The position numbers and the translations under genes were made by a program. Source: Paeniglutamicibacter kerguelensis (GTDB lineage: Bacteria > Actinomycetota > Actinomycetes > Actinomycetales > Micrococcaceae). Taken from it: 64,000 bases of DNA. Positions 8,695-17,543 of the stretch are shown here, in pieces. The stretch spans positions 2,914,001-2,978,000 of the forward strand of contig NZ_JAGIOF010000001.1 of assembly GCF_017876535.1 (NCBI RefSeq), in the 5' to 3' direction. The first letter of the stretch is position 1; each line of letters starts with the position of its first letter. The notes under the pieces are model-generated. The model was not told where the DNA came from. It saw only the letters and a program-made list of their open reading frames with translations, and made no database searches.

Positions 8695-9773
8695 CGGGTT
8701 CCAATCGGGTTCTGGGTGCGGATGGTGAAGAAACGGCGCAGCTTTTGCAACGGGGTTTCGGGCAGCGTGCGCACCGCCCCCTTGGAGTAGTGGCGTTCGA
8801 TGTAGTACTGGGCGATCGAGAGCACCGAGGTGATCACGATGTACCAGCAGGTGGCCACCAGCAGCAGCGGCAGAACCTGTTGGGTGCGGGAGTAGATGAC
8901 CTGCACGGTGTAGAAAAGCTCCCCGTAGGCGAGCACGTAGACGATTGAGGTGCCCTTGACCAGACCGATGATTTCGTTGAAGGCGGTGGGCAGGATCGCA
9001 CGCATGGCCTGGGGCAGAACGATGCGCGTGGAGCGCCGCCACGGCGGGATGCCCAGTGCCGCGGCGGCTTCGAGCTGGCCGTGGTCCACCGAAAGGATGC
9101 CACCGCGGATGATTTCGGCCGAATAGGCAGCCTGGTTCAGGGTGAGCCCCAGGACCGCTGCGCCGAATTGGCTGATCAGGGTGGTGGTGGAGACCTCGAA
9201 GAAGGTGATGCCGGTGAACGGGATTCCCAGCGAAATCTTCTCGTACAGGTAGCCGAGGTTGTACCAAAGCAGCATCTGGACCAGCAGCGGAGTGGAGCGG
9301 AAGATCCAGGAGAAGGTCCAAGAGACCGAGGAGAAAAGCGGTGAGTTCGAAAGCCGCATCAGGGCGAGTACGAAGCCCAGGACGAAACCGAGCACGCCGC
9401 AGATGACCGTCAGTTTGAGTGTCTCCCCCAGGCCGCGAATTACCGACTCGGCGGTGAACCATTGGGCCACCACGTTCCATTCCCAGCGCGGGTTGGTGGT
9501 CAGGGAATAGAGGATTCCTGCGAGCGCCAGACCGACAACCACGGTGCCGACCCAGCGTCCCGGGTGTCTGGCCGGCACGATGCCCTTGGCGTAGTAGTCG
9601 GCGTCGTCCCCGACGTGTCCGCCGGCTTCCCTGGCCGGGACAGGCTTCCCCGAAGGTTCCTCTTGCCCCGTTCGCCGGTCCGGCGTTTCCTGCTCGTCGG
9701 CGTCCGGCGAAGCGGCCGCGGCCGTTGCCCCGGACTCGTCTTCGATTTCGGTTGTCGGTGTTGCGGCACCCAT
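8691..9773 (-). CDS. Amino acid ABC transporter permease with N-terminal extension
   Basis: A 360-residue permease; the typical family length is about 220-250. The extra length is a charged, probably disordered N-terminal region of about 65 residues (rich in E, D, P, A), after which the first helix [18 protein letters not shown] appears. The [12 protein letters not shown] motif and the EAA loop ([22 protein letters not shown]) mark it as a HisM-type channel. It is the first gene of the six-gene minus operon and has a strong GGAGG site 6 bases before ATG. The role of the long N-terminal tail is unknown. Confidence 0.9.
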   Translation of the reverse strand: MGAATPTTEIEDESGATAAAASPDADEQETPDRRTGQEEPSGKPVPAREAGGHVGDDADYYAKGIVPARHPGRWVGTVVVGLALAGILYSLTTNPRWEWNVVAQWFTAESVIRGLGETLKLTVICGVLGFVLGFVLALMRLSNSPLFSSVSWTFSWIFRSTPLLVQMLLWYNLGYLYEKISLGIPFTGITFFEVSTTTLISQFGAAVLGLTLNQAAYSAEIIRGGILSVDHGQLEAAAALGIPPWRRSTRIVLPQAMRAILPTAFNEIIGLVKGTSIVYVLAYGELFYTVQVIYSRTQQVLPLLLVATCWYIVITSVLSIAQYYIERHYSKGAVRTLPETPLQKLRRFFTIRTQNPIGTR

Positions 9774-10119
9774 GTGCCACCTCCTTCGCGGTACACCGGT
9801 AGACGGTGTTGGGGTGATTTTTGGTTTCCCTGAACGGCTTGAATAATTCGTTCTGCCCTCACGCTAGGAGTCGAAACTCCACTCTCACAAGGTGCTAGTC
9901 CATGCCAAGCAACCTCGGGCAATGCGACGCAACAATGAAGCGCCCTCGCATTTCAGGGGCTTTCGTCCGAGGCGAACTGTGACGCTTCGTCACGTAGCGT
10001 TGCGGCGTATCACGGCAGGTGACTCAACTCTTTAGCCACGCCCGTTTCGGTACCTAGGCTGGCCTTCACTTCACGGGGCGCAGCCAGGCGTGACGAAGCG
10101 AGAGATCAAGGGAGCACAC
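9774..10119. promoter_or_regulatory. Divergent promoter region of the LLM operon and the FAD-protein/GNAT pair
   Basis: No gene is visible. Three small dyads stand out: ACACCG-GTAGA-CGGTGT (9793-9809), which would be a hairpin in the 5' leader of the minus operon; GGAGT-CGAA-ACTCC (9867-9880); and GTGACG-CTT-CGTCAC (9979-9993), which lies nearer the plus-strand gene. Any could be an operator. Both transcripts must start here. I could not assign -35/-10 boxes with confidence, and I see no known riboswitch pattern. Confidence 0.45.
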
Positions 10120-12138
10120 ATGAGCCTGCCACCTAGGCCAACACACGGACCTGCCGGTCGTTCTTCTACCGACAGCCCGGCGTCCAGTCTTCTGATCGTC
10201 GGCGGCGGCCCCCGCGCTGCCATGCTGCTGGAACGAGTGGCGGCGAACCATCGGGAACTCGGTGTCGACTCCCTGCATATCGACGTGGTCGATCCGTTTC
10301 CTCCCGGGGCCGGGCGCATCTGGCGCGGTGACCAGTCCCCGCTGCTCAAGCTCAACTCCATGGCAATGGACGTGAGCATGTTTACCGACGGATCTGTGAC
10401 CTGCGCGGGGCCTGCAGTGCCCGGACCCTCGTTGTGGGAATGGGTGTGCCAGATGCGCGCCGGCACCTGCCCCGGGATCGACACGGCATCGTTCACGCCC
10501 GGCAGCTCGCTGGGCGAGGAGATTGCATCGCTCGGGGCCGATTCGTTCCCCACACGCAAGCTACACAGTCACTACCTTGCGTGGTTCCTGGCGCGCGCGG
10601 TGGCGGTCCTCCCGGATGGGGTCCAGGTGGCCTTCCACCAAGATACGGTCGTGGATATTCTTCCCGGCGCACCCGGCGGGCGGCATCGCATAGCGCTGGC
10701 GTCCGGTGCCGCACTGGAAGCGGACCAGGTGGTGCTGGCCCAAGGGCACACCGATGCGCTGCCGGATGCCGTTTCCCGGCGTTTCGCTGGCTTCGCGGCC
10801 GACAACCCCCGACGGCTTAAGTACGTACCGCCCGCCTACACCAACGACGTCGATTTCTCCGGGCTGCTGCCCGGAACCGATGTGCTGGTCTCCGGAATGG
10901 GCCTGGCCTTCGTTGACCTGTTTGTGTTGCTGATGCAGGGCCGAGGAGGCAGCTTCAGCCCCCAGCCTGACGGTTCATTGACCTATGAGCCATCGGGCAG
11001 GGAGCCTCGTTTGTTGGTCGGTTCGCGCCGGGGCGTCCCCTACCTGTCAAAGATCCGTGGCGGGTTGCGCGGGGAAGCCGGAAAGGGCCTGCGCTTCCTG
11101 ACCGCACAGGCCGTCGACAAGCTGCGACAACGTCATGGGCTTCTGGACTTCCGGACCCACCTGTGGCCGTTGGTGGCCAAGGACGCCGCCTACGGGTACT
11201 ACCGCGAATTGCTCACGGCGTCCCCCGAGCGTGCGAATGTCTCCTGGACGGAGTTCGCCGACAGGTTTGCGCCCCTGGACTGGTACTCCCCAGAGCGCGA
11301 AGCGCTTGTTGACCTGGCAATCCCGGATCCAAGGGACCGGCTGGATTTCGAGGCTCTGGACCGTCCGCTGGCCGCACGGGATTTCGACACTCCGGAGCAG
11401 ATCCAATCGGCTGTGCGCGAGTCCGTGGCCACTGACCTTGCCCTGCGCGACGGCGGGGAGAATTCCGAGACCCTGGGGTTGTTCCTGGGCCTGCTCGGTT
11501 GCTACATGGAGTTGGGACGCCTCGTCTCCCTGGATGACCTGCATGAATCAAGCCGACGCGACATCTCGGGCTGGTGGCACGGATTCTTCAGTTATGTTGA
11601 TTCCGGTCCCCCGGCTAGCAGGCTGCGGGAACTCCTGGCACTTGAACGGGCAGGGCTCATCCGGTTCCTCGGGCCCCGAACGAAATTCGACATCGATCCG
11701 GACGGCTGCAGCTTTGTTGCCCGTGGCGCCGTGGACGGCCACGTGGCGCGGGCACAGGCGTTTGTGGAGGCGCGCCTCCCGGCCTCCACGCTGGAAACCA
11801 CCACTAATCCGCTCCTGCGTGCACTTTTCGCCCGCGGCCTGATCACCCAGGAGTCCAGCGGGACCGGAAAGCTGTTGGTGAATGACGAGTACCGGGCTGT
11901 GGGCGGCCAAGGGGCGGTATGCCCCTGGCTGTATGCGGTGGGCGCCGGCGTGTCGGGGTGGAGCGCCGGCGCGTTTTCACGGCCGCATTCCAACGCAGCC
12001 CCGTTTCGGGACACTGACGCGCTGGCCCGCTTGGTTCTCACAAGCATCCCGGAATCGGTAACCCGTCCCGAACCCATGTTCATGTCGGAAACGGCCTTGG
12101 CCGCCTGCATTGATTCAGTCCACCGATACGTAGGGTAA
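10120..12138 (+). CDS. FAD/NAD(P)-binding protein (NAD_binding_9 type)
   Basis: A 672-residue protein with an N-terminal dinucleotide fold: SSLLIVGGGPRAAMLLERVA at about residues 25-45 carries the glycine-rich loop. A second nucleotide-binding turn is suggested by LVSGMGLAFVDL near 258-269. This family is widespread but biochemically poorly defined; members resemble N-hydroxylating or Baeyer-Villiger flavoproteins at low level. I chose ATG 10120 because AAGGGAG lies just upstream; an in-frame GTG at 10090 lacks such a site. The acetyltransferase gene follows after 5 bases, and the LLM/ABC operon diverges from the same promoter region, which suggests a joint pathway. Confidence 0.8.
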   Translation: MSLPPRPTHGPAGRSSTDSPASSLLIVGGGPRAAMLLERVAANHRELGVDSLHIDVVDPFPPGAGRIWRGDQSPLLKLNSMAMDVSMFTDGSVTCAGPAVPGPSLWEWVCQMRAGTCPGIDTASFTPGSSLGEEIASLGADSFPTRKLHSHYLAWFLARAVAVLPDGVQVAFHQDTVVDILPGAPGGRHRIALASGAALEADQVVLAQGHTDALPDAVSRRFAGFAADNPRRLKYVPPAYTNDVDFSGLLPGTDVLVSGMGLAFVDLFVLLMQGRGGSFSPQPDGSLTYEPSGREPRLLVGSRRGVPYLSKIRGGLRGEAGKGLRFLTAQAVDKLRQRHGLLDFRTHLWPLVAKDAAYGYYRELLTASPERANVSWTEFADRFAPLDWYSPEREALVDLAIPDPRDRLDFEALDRPLAARDFDTPEQIQSAVRESVATDLALRDGGENSETLGLFLGLLGCYMELGRLVSLDDLHESSRRDISGWWHGFFSYVDSGPPASRLRELLALERAGLIRFLGPRTKFDIDPDGCSFVARGAVDGHVARAQAFVEARLPASTLETTTNPLLRALFARGLITQESSGTGKLLVNDEYRAVGGQGAVCPWLYAVGAGVSGWSAGAFSRPHSNAAPFRDTDALARLVLTSIPESVTRPEPMFMSETALAACIDSVHRYVG

Positions 12139-12143
12139 ATATC

Positions 12144-12659
12144 ATGAGTACAACGTCCCCACAGTCCAGCCGCGAACAGGTAGTCGTCCGGGCGGCCCTT
12201 GACGATCCGCGCGCCGAACCGCTCATCGCCGGCCTCACCCTCGAGTACACGCAACGCTATGGAGATTTCTTCGGCGGCACAGAGGAAGAGATGCAACGCT
12301 ACCCCGCCGCCGAATTTGCCGCGCCGATCGGCAGCCTGCTGCTCCTGCAGGAGCGGGGCCAGACCATCGCCGGTGGCGCCTTCAGGCGCTACAAGGCGGG
12401 CATCGCCGAATTCAAGAGGATCTGGACCCACGAAGACCACCGCCGCCGTGGGCTGGCCCGAATGGTCCTGAACGCCTTGGAAGAGGAGGCCCTGAACTAC
12501 GGGTACCAGAGCGTGTACCTGACAACCGGTCCCCGCCAGCCAGAGGCCGTAAGGCTGTATCTCAATGCCGGGTACACCCCTCTTTTCGATCTCGAGGCCG
12601 ACTTCGAGACGGTTGGCCATCTTCCCTTCACCAAGGAACTTGTCACCTCCGTCGCATGA
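12144..12659 (+). CDS. GNAT family N-acetyltransferase
   Basis: A 171-residue acetyl-CoA-dependent N-acetyltransferase. The acetyl-CoA pyrophosphate loop is in the EDHRRRGLARMVLNALEEEA segment near residues 95-115, with the following QSVYLTTGPRQPEAVRLYLNAGYTP characteristic of motif B. It starts 5 bases after the flavoprotein stop codon and must be cotranscribed with it. In the Bacillus yxe and ytm operons an acetyltransferase acts first by masking the amino group of S-modified cysteine; by analogy this enzyme may do the same, but the substrate is inferred. Confidence 0.85.
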   Translation: MSTTSPQSSREQVVVRAALDDPRAEPLIAGLTLEYTQRYGDFFGGTEEEMQRYPAAEFAAPIGSLLLLQERGQTIAGGAFRRYKAGIAEFKRIWTHEDHRRRGLARMVLNALEEEALNYGYQSVYLTTGPRQPEAVRLYLNAGYTPLFDLEADFETVGHLPFTKELVTSVA

Positions 12660-12725
12660 CATGTCCCGTCGTCAACACAATATTTGGCGTGCCAGCCGCA
12701 CCTACCGGTCTCCAGACCGTAGGCT

Positions 12726-14486
12726 ATGGACATGGTGAAGATGACAGCAGCTCAGCATGTAGAAACCATCACCGCCGGCTACTCGTTTGAGGGGCTGGCC
12801 GTACATTTGGGTGCGGCATTGATCGATGACCAGGTCTATCCCGAGGCGCAGGTCCGCCTGCCCGTGCGCATGATGAATCGGCACGGTTTGGTTGCCGGCG
12901 CCACGGGCACCGGCAAGACCATCACCCTGCAATTGATGGCCGAGCAGCTCTCCGGCCACGGTGTTCCAGTGTTCCTGGCCGACATCAAGGGAGACCTCAC
13001 CGGGCTGTCCACCCCCGGACAGCCAACCGAGAAGCTCCTGGCGCGCACCGCCTCGGTGGGCATGGAATGGTCGGCCAAGTCCTTTCCCGTCGAATACTTT
13101 TCCCTCGGCGGGGACGGCGCGGGCATTCCCATCCGGGCCACCATCTCATCGTTCGGCCCGCTGCTGCTCTCCCGCATCATGGAGCTGAACGAGACCCAGG
13201 AATCCTGCCTGCAGCTGATCTTCCACTACGCGGATACCAAGGACCTTGAGCTCTACGACCTCAAGGACCTGCGCGCCGTCATCCAGTACCTGACCAGCGA
13301 CGAAGGCAAGCCCGAGCTGGAGAACCTGGGCGGCGTTTCCAAGGCCACCGCCGGCGTCATCCTGCGCGAGCTGGTGACCCTGGAGGCGCAGGGCATGGAC
13401 AGCTTCTTCGGGGAACCGGAATTCGACACGTCGGAGCTCTTGCGGGTGGCCCCCGACGGGCGCGGCGTCATCAGCTGCCTTGAACTGCCCACCCTGATGC
13501 AAAAGCCAGTGCTTTTTTCCACCTTCATGATCTGGCTGCTCGCCGACCTCTTTGTCGAGCTGCCCGAGGTCGGCGACCCGGAAAAGCCCAAGCTGGTGTT
13601 CTTCCTTGACGAGGCCCACCTACTGTTCCGCGGCGCCTCCAAGGCCTTCCTGACCTCGATCACCACCACCGTGCGGCTGATCCGTTCCAAGGGCGTCGGC
13701 GTGTTCTTCGTGACCCAGACCCCCAAGGACGTTCCGGCCGACGTGCTCGGGCAGCTGGCCAACCGGGTGCAGCACGCGCTGCGGGCGTTCACCCCGGATG
13801 ACGCCAAGGCCCTGAAGGCAACCATTTCGACGTTCCCGACCAGCGACTACGACCTGGAGCAGGCACTGACCCAGGCCGGGACCGGTGAGGCCGTGGTGAC
13901 GGTGATGAATGAAAGGGGCGCCCCGACACCGGTGGCCTGGACGCGCATGTGGAGCCCCGAATCGACGATGGGGCCCTCCAACCCCGGGACCGTTGCGGGA
14001 ATCATCCAGGGCTCGGCGTTGATGCAGGTCTACGGCACCGCGGTGGATCGGGAATCGGCGTTCGAGAAGCTCACCTCGGCACCGGCAAACGCGTCCGTCC
14101 TGGCGCCGGATGCCCCGAACGCATCGTTCCCAGGGGTGACGGCCCCCGTGCCCACGGGCGGCTCCGTGGGCGGACGGATACCGGGTGCGGGCCAATCCCA
14201 GGCGGACATCGATGCCGAGGCGCGCCGGATCGAGGAATCCATCCTGGGCAAGCCCTCCTCGCTGCCGAGCTCGGCCCCCGGCCCGGGTGCCGCCGACTAT
14301 TCCATGCCCGATTTCGAGATCGACAAACCTGCCAAGAAGTCGACGCCACGCACGCGGTCAGTGCCCCCGGCACGCCCCGCACAGCCGGAGAACCAGTTGC
14401 TGGACATGGCACTGCAGGCGGCAAACGCGATCGGCAGCGAACTGTTCCGCGGCATGTTCGGAACCAAGAAGCGCAGGCGCCGCTAA
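12726..14486 (+). CDS. HerA-like ATPase (DUF853, helicase HerA C-terminal domain)
   Basis: A 586-residue P-loop ATPase of the DUF853 group, related to HerA/FtsK-type DNA-translocating ATPases. Walker A GATGTGKT is at about residues 58-65, and Walker B LVFFLDEAHLLF near 286-297; a sensor-like VFFVTQTP follows. The last 130 residues are low-complexity, rich in A, P, G and S, ending in a basic KKRRRR tail that could bind DNA or membrane lipid. The ATG at 12726 has no good ribosome site; the ATG at 12741 is preceded by GGTGAAG, so the true start may be 15 bases later. No NurA-like nuclease gene is adjacent, so a role in DNA repair is not shown. Confidence 0.85.
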   Translation: MDMVKMTAAQHVETITAGYSFEGLAVHLGAALIDDQVYPEAQVRLPVRMMNRHGLVAGATGTGKTITLQLMAEQLSGHGVPVFLADIKGDLTGLSTPGQPTEKLLARTASVGMEWSAKSFPVEYFSLGGDGAGIPIRATISSFGPLLLSRIMELNETQESCLQLIFHYADTKDLELYDLKDLRAVIQYLTSDEGKPELENLGGVSKATAGVILRELVTLEAQGMDSFFGEPEFDTSELLRVAPDGRGVISCLELPTLMQKPVLFSTFMIWLLADLFVELPEVGDPEKPKLVFFLDEAHLLFRGASKAFLTSITTTVRLIRSKGVGVFFVTQTPKDVPADVLGQLANRVQHALRAFTPDDAKALKATISTFPTSDYDLEQALTQAGTGEAVVTVMNERGAPTPVAWTRMWSPESTMGPSNPGTVAGIIQGSALMQVYGTAVDRESAFEKLTSAPANASVLAPDAPNASFPGVTAPVPTGGSVGGRIPGAGQSQADIDAEARRIEESILGKPSSLPSSAPGPGAADYSMPDFEIDKPAKKSTPRTRSVPPARPAQPENQLLDMALQAANAIGSELFRGMFGTKKRRRR

Positions 14487-14534
14487 GGACCCGCAGGTCA
14501 CAACCGCTCCGGATTCCCGGTAGCCTTGAACATC

Positions 14535-15530
14535 ATGAGCGAACGACTATCCCCCACCAGGGTCGCAGCCATTTGGGCGGCGGCCCTTGTGCTGCTGGCC
14601 GTAGCAGCAGTATCCGTCATCATCTTGGTGAACCACACGGTCTTCGGCCCGGGCCAGAAGGTCCGGGACTTTCAGGCCCACCTGGCCGCCGGTGAGGGCG
14701 CACAGGCCTTGGGCCTGCTCAATGCGACGGTGCCCGAGGGCAACGGCCTGCTGCTCGACGGCGACGGGCTGCGTGCCGCCAGCGCCGACGTCAAGGATTT
14801 CACGGTGGGCAAGCCCGAGCCGATCCCCGGAAGCGGGAAGGTGGTGCAGGTGACGGCAAGCTACACCGTCCACGGAACCGCCCAGCAGACCAGTTACAGC
14901 CTGCAGTCGGCCGGCCGCCGCTGGCTGTTCTTTGACCGCTGGGCCTTCGTGCCCTCGATCCTGCCCGCGGTGGAAGTCTCGGCGAACACCACCAATGCCG
15001 TGGACATCAACGCCATGCCAGCACCGCTGGAGAACGGCAGGACGACGGTCCCGGTGTTTGCGCCGTCGGTGATCAACGCCGGATTTGAAACACCGAACTT
15101 TGCGGCCGATTCCCGCGGCATGGTGGTCACCGACCCGAACGCGCAGGGAACCGAGGTGAAGCTCCGCACCGAGCCCACCAAGGCACTGGTCGAAGAGGTC
15201 AACGGGCAAATCAAGAAGTACCTGGACGACTGCGCCAGCCAACAGGTCCTGATGCCGGCAAGCTGCCCCATGAGCTACTCGACCTCGGCTCGGGTCAACG
15301 CGGATTCGATCCACTGGAGCATCCTGGAGTACCCCCAGGCCGAGATCGTCCCCTACAACGGGGAATGGGCCCTGCGCCCGTTGACGGTCAAGACCCGGCT
15401 CAAGGTCACCGAACAGGACCTGCGCACCGGAGCCTCCGCGGAGCGTTCGATCGACGAGGACTTCGGCTTCACCGCGGAGCTCCAGGCCAGCACCACCAAG
15501 GCCCGGGTCGTCCCCGTGGCCAGCGAGTGA
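14535..15530 (+). CDS. Membrane-anchored hypothetical protein
   Basis: A 331-residue protein I do not recognise. A single hydrophobic helix (AAIWAAALVLLAVAAVSVIILV) near residues 11-32 follows a short cytoplasmic start, and the rest appears extracellular with alternating beta-type sequence. Two cysteines about 10 residues apart (DDCASQQVLMPASCPMSY) could form a disulfide. ATG 14535 was chosen over a TTG 9 bases upstream. It follows the HerA-like gene by 48 bases in the same direction and may be cotranscribed with it. Confidence 0.7.
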   Translation: MSERLSPTRVAAIWAAALVLLAVAAVSVIILVNHTVFGPGQKVRDFQAHLAAGEGAQALGLLNATVPEGNGLLLDGDGLRAASADVKDFTVGKPEPIPGSGKVVQVTASYTVHGTAQQTSYSLQSAGRRWLFFDRWAFVPSILPAVEVSANTTNAVDINAMPAPLENGRTTVPVFAPSVINAGFETPNFAADSRGMVVTDPNAQGTEVKLRTEPTKALVEEVNGQIKKYLDDCASQQVLMPASCPMSYSTSARVNADSIHWSILEYPQAEIVPYNGEWALRPLTVKTRLKVTEQDLRTGASAERSIDEDFGFTAELQASTTKARVVPVASE

Positions 15531-15540
15531 CCCGCCTGCC

Positions 15541-16809
15541 CTAGTGGCCCATGGAGGGAACCAGCCGGTACCCCCGGCGCCGCAGTTCCGCCGGCGTCCT
15601 CGACTTGCGGTGCCGCTGGTGCAACACGATCACCACGGCGACCAGCGCGGCGACCAGCGAAATGATCGCCCCGCTTCCCACCGACCAGCGGGCGCCGAAG
15701 GTGTTGCCCAGCCACCCCACCAGCGGTGCGCCGATCGGGGTTCCGCCCTGCACCACCACCATGTACAGCGCAATCACGCGCCCGCGGTAGGCGGGTTCCA
15801 CCGAAAGCTGGATGGTCGTGTTGGAGCTATTCAGGAACGTCAGCGATGCCAGCCCGATAGGCACCATCATCACGGCGTACCAGAAGAAGCTCGGCATGAA
15901 GCTGGCGACCAGTGCCGCGGCCCCGAATCCCACGGCGCCGCCCAGCAGGTAGCGCAGCCGCGGCCTGGCCCTGCGGGCGGCCAGCAGTGCGCCGGCCAAG
16001 GTTCCCACGGCCATGATGGTGCCCAGCAGGCCGAATTCCCCGGGGCCCACGCCAAAGACGTCGGTGGACATCATGGCGTTGGTCAGCTGGAAGTTCAGCC
16101 CGAAGGTGGAGACCACGAAGGCCAGCGCGAAGACCAGCAGCAAGTCCGGGCGCGTGAGCAGGTAGGCAAGGCCCTCGCGGACCTGCCCCTTTTCGCGCGG
16201 CGCCCGGGTTGTGGGCTGGAACTGCTCGGGACGCAGCCGGGTCAGGGAGAAGATCACTGCGCCGAAGCTTGCGGCGTTGATCAGGAAGGCCGGAGCCGTT
16301 CCGAGCAAGGCAATGACCAGGCCCGCAACGCCGGGTCCGGCCAGGCGTGCCAGGTTGAAGGAGGCGCTGTTCAAGGCCACGGCGTTGGGCAGGTCCTCGG
16401 CGGGGACAAGTTCGGAGACAAACGCCTGGCGGGCCGGTGCGTCGAAGGCGCTGGCCACGCCCAGGCCCAGTGCCAGCAGGTAGACGTGCCACAGCTCGGC
16501 GGTCCCGGTGAGCACCAGCAGGCCCAGCGTGAGCGCGAAGAGGCCCATCAGCGACTGGGTGACCAGCAGCAGCTTCCGCTTGCTCATCCGGTCCGCCACC
16601 ACCCCCGCGTAGGCTCCCAGGAAAAGGATGGGGAGGAATTGCAGGCCGGTGGTGATGCCGGCCGCGGTTCCGTCGTGGCGGGTGAGCACCGTGAGGACCA
16701 GCCAGTCCTGGGCCACGCGTTGCATCCAGGTGCCGATGTTGGACACCAGGGCCCCGGAGGTCCACAAGCGGTAGTTGGGGGTTTTCAGGGCGCGGAACAT
16801 CTTGCTCAT
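15541..16809 (-). CDS. MFS transporter (EntS-like, MFS_3 group)
   Basis: A 422-residue protein with about 12 predicted membrane helices. The start MSKMFRALKTPNYRLW and the TWMQRVAQDWLVL segment are typical of the enterobactin-exporter-like MFS branch, often drug or metabolite exporters. The start is fixed by an ATGA overlap with the stop of the MarR gene, so the frame upstream of 16809 is not part of it. Regulation by the coupled MarR protein through the dyad at 17363-17375 is likely; the exported compound is unknown. Confidence 0.88.
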   Translation of the reverse strand: MSKMFRALKTPNYRLWTSGALVSNIGTWMQRVAQDWLVLTVLTRHDGTAAGITTGLQFLPILFLGAYAGVVADRMSKRKLLLVTQSLMGLFALTLGLLVLTGTAELWHVYLLALGLGVASAFDAPARQAFVSELVPAEDLPNAVALNSASFNLARLAGPGVAGLVIALLGTAPAFLINAASFGAVIFSLTRLRPEQFQPTTRAPREKGQVREGLAYLLTRPDLLLVFALAFVVSTFGLNFQLTNAMMSTDVFGVGPGEFGLLGTIMAVGTLAGALLAARRARPRLRYLLGGAVGFGAAALVASFMPSFFWYAVMMVPIGLASLTFLNSSNTTIQLSVEPAYRGRVIALYMVVVQGGTPIGAPLVGWLGNTFGARWSVGSGAIISLVAALVAVVIVLHQRHRKSRTPAELRRRGYRLVPSMGH

Positions 16810-17303
16810 TTTGCGCTCATTTCCTGCAGCAGGGCGGCGGCCCTTGCGAGGATCTGTCGGTCGTCCTCCCCCAGCTGGTCGATCCGGCGGGCCAGCCATG
16901 CGGTGCGTTGGCTGCGGGCACCGACGAAGGTGCGCATGCCTTCCTCGCTGATGTCGATCATCACCTGGCGGGCGTCCTGCGCGCTGGAGGTGCGGGTCAC
17001 CCAGCCGGATTCGACCAGCGATTTCACGATGCGTGTCATGGAGGGCGCCGCGACCTGTTCGCGCTGGGCCAGCTCCCCGATGGTGTGCCCTTCCGTCTTC
17101 AGGGCGGCCAGCACCGAGTACTGGGCGGGCGTCAGCATTTCGGAGCTGGATTCCAGGCGCAGCCGCCGGGAGGTCTTCATGATGGCCACGCGCAGCTCGG
17201 CGGCCAGGTCCCCGGTTTCGGTTGCGGGTTTCATCCGTGCGGCGGTTGTTCGTACGGGTTTCGGTTCGTTTTCAGTTACGTTCTCTTGATCCGGGGTGGA
17301 CAC
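16806..17303 (-). CDS. MarR family transcriptional regulator
   Basis: A winged-helix regulator of 165 residues from GTG 17303, which has GGAGG 4 bases upstream; an upstream ATG at 17339 would extend it by 12 residues. The DNA-binding core runs from LTPAQYSVLAAL through HTIGELAQREQVAAPSMTRIVKSLVESGWVTR to the wing with SSAQDARQVMIDIS. It is the first gene of a two-gene operon with the MFS exporter. A perfect dyad lies upstream, which fits autorepression released by a ligand. Confidence 0.88.
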   Translation of the reverse strand: MSTPDQENVTENEPKPVRTTAARMKPATETGDLAAELRVAIMKTSRRLRLESSSEMLTPAQYSVLAALKTEGHTIGELAQREQVAAPSMTRIVKSLVESGWVTRTSSAQDARQVMIDISEEGMRTFVGARSQRTAWLARRIDQLGEDDRQILARAAALLQEMSAK

Positions 17304-17362
17304 GGATCCTCCTTCGACGAGCCCCGCGTGCGGGCTCATGGGTTTCGACCTCGATTAGTTCC

Positions 17363-17375
17363 TTAGCATTGCTAA
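17363..17375. promoter_or_regulatory. Probable MarR operator
   Basis: TTAGCA-T-TGCTAA is a perfect 6-base dyad with one central base, about 60 bases upstream of the MarR start. Size and A/T-rich half sites fit MarR dimer binding and autoregulation of marR-MFS. Confidence 0.6.
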
Positions 17376-17469
17376 CAATAATCGGATCAAAATATTCCCG
17401 CCATGACGCCGGTCACCCTCGCCGGGTCCGCCCGGGTGAATCGCCTTGCACCGCGCGGAAAAAGCGAAA

Positions 17470-17518
17470 GGCCCCCTTGGTGCCGTCCGGAAAATTCCGG
17501 AAACACACCAAAGGGGCC
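17470..17518 (-). terminator. Terminator of the NHL-repeat gene
   Basis: GGCCCCCTTGGTG (17470-17482) pairs with CACCAAAGGGGCC (17506-17518) with one mismatch; inside is a smaller TCCGGAA/TTCCGGA dyad. It lies 26 bases beyond the stop of the minus-strand gene. Sequence after the stem in minus direction starts TTTCGCTTTTT, a usable T tract. Confidence 0.7.
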
Positions 17519-17543
17519 CTGCCGCAGGGGCCAAGCCCGCCCG

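Noticed and set aside
7888..9780. Single 630-codon ATPase frame
   Set aside because: The first 360 codons are the permease gene read in the wrong frame; the ATPase begins at 8694 with an ATGA overlap.
9774..10119. Possible riboswitch upstream of the LLM operon
   Set aside because: Several small hairpins exist, but their sequences do not match the cores of SAM, T-box or other sulfur-related riboswitches I know.
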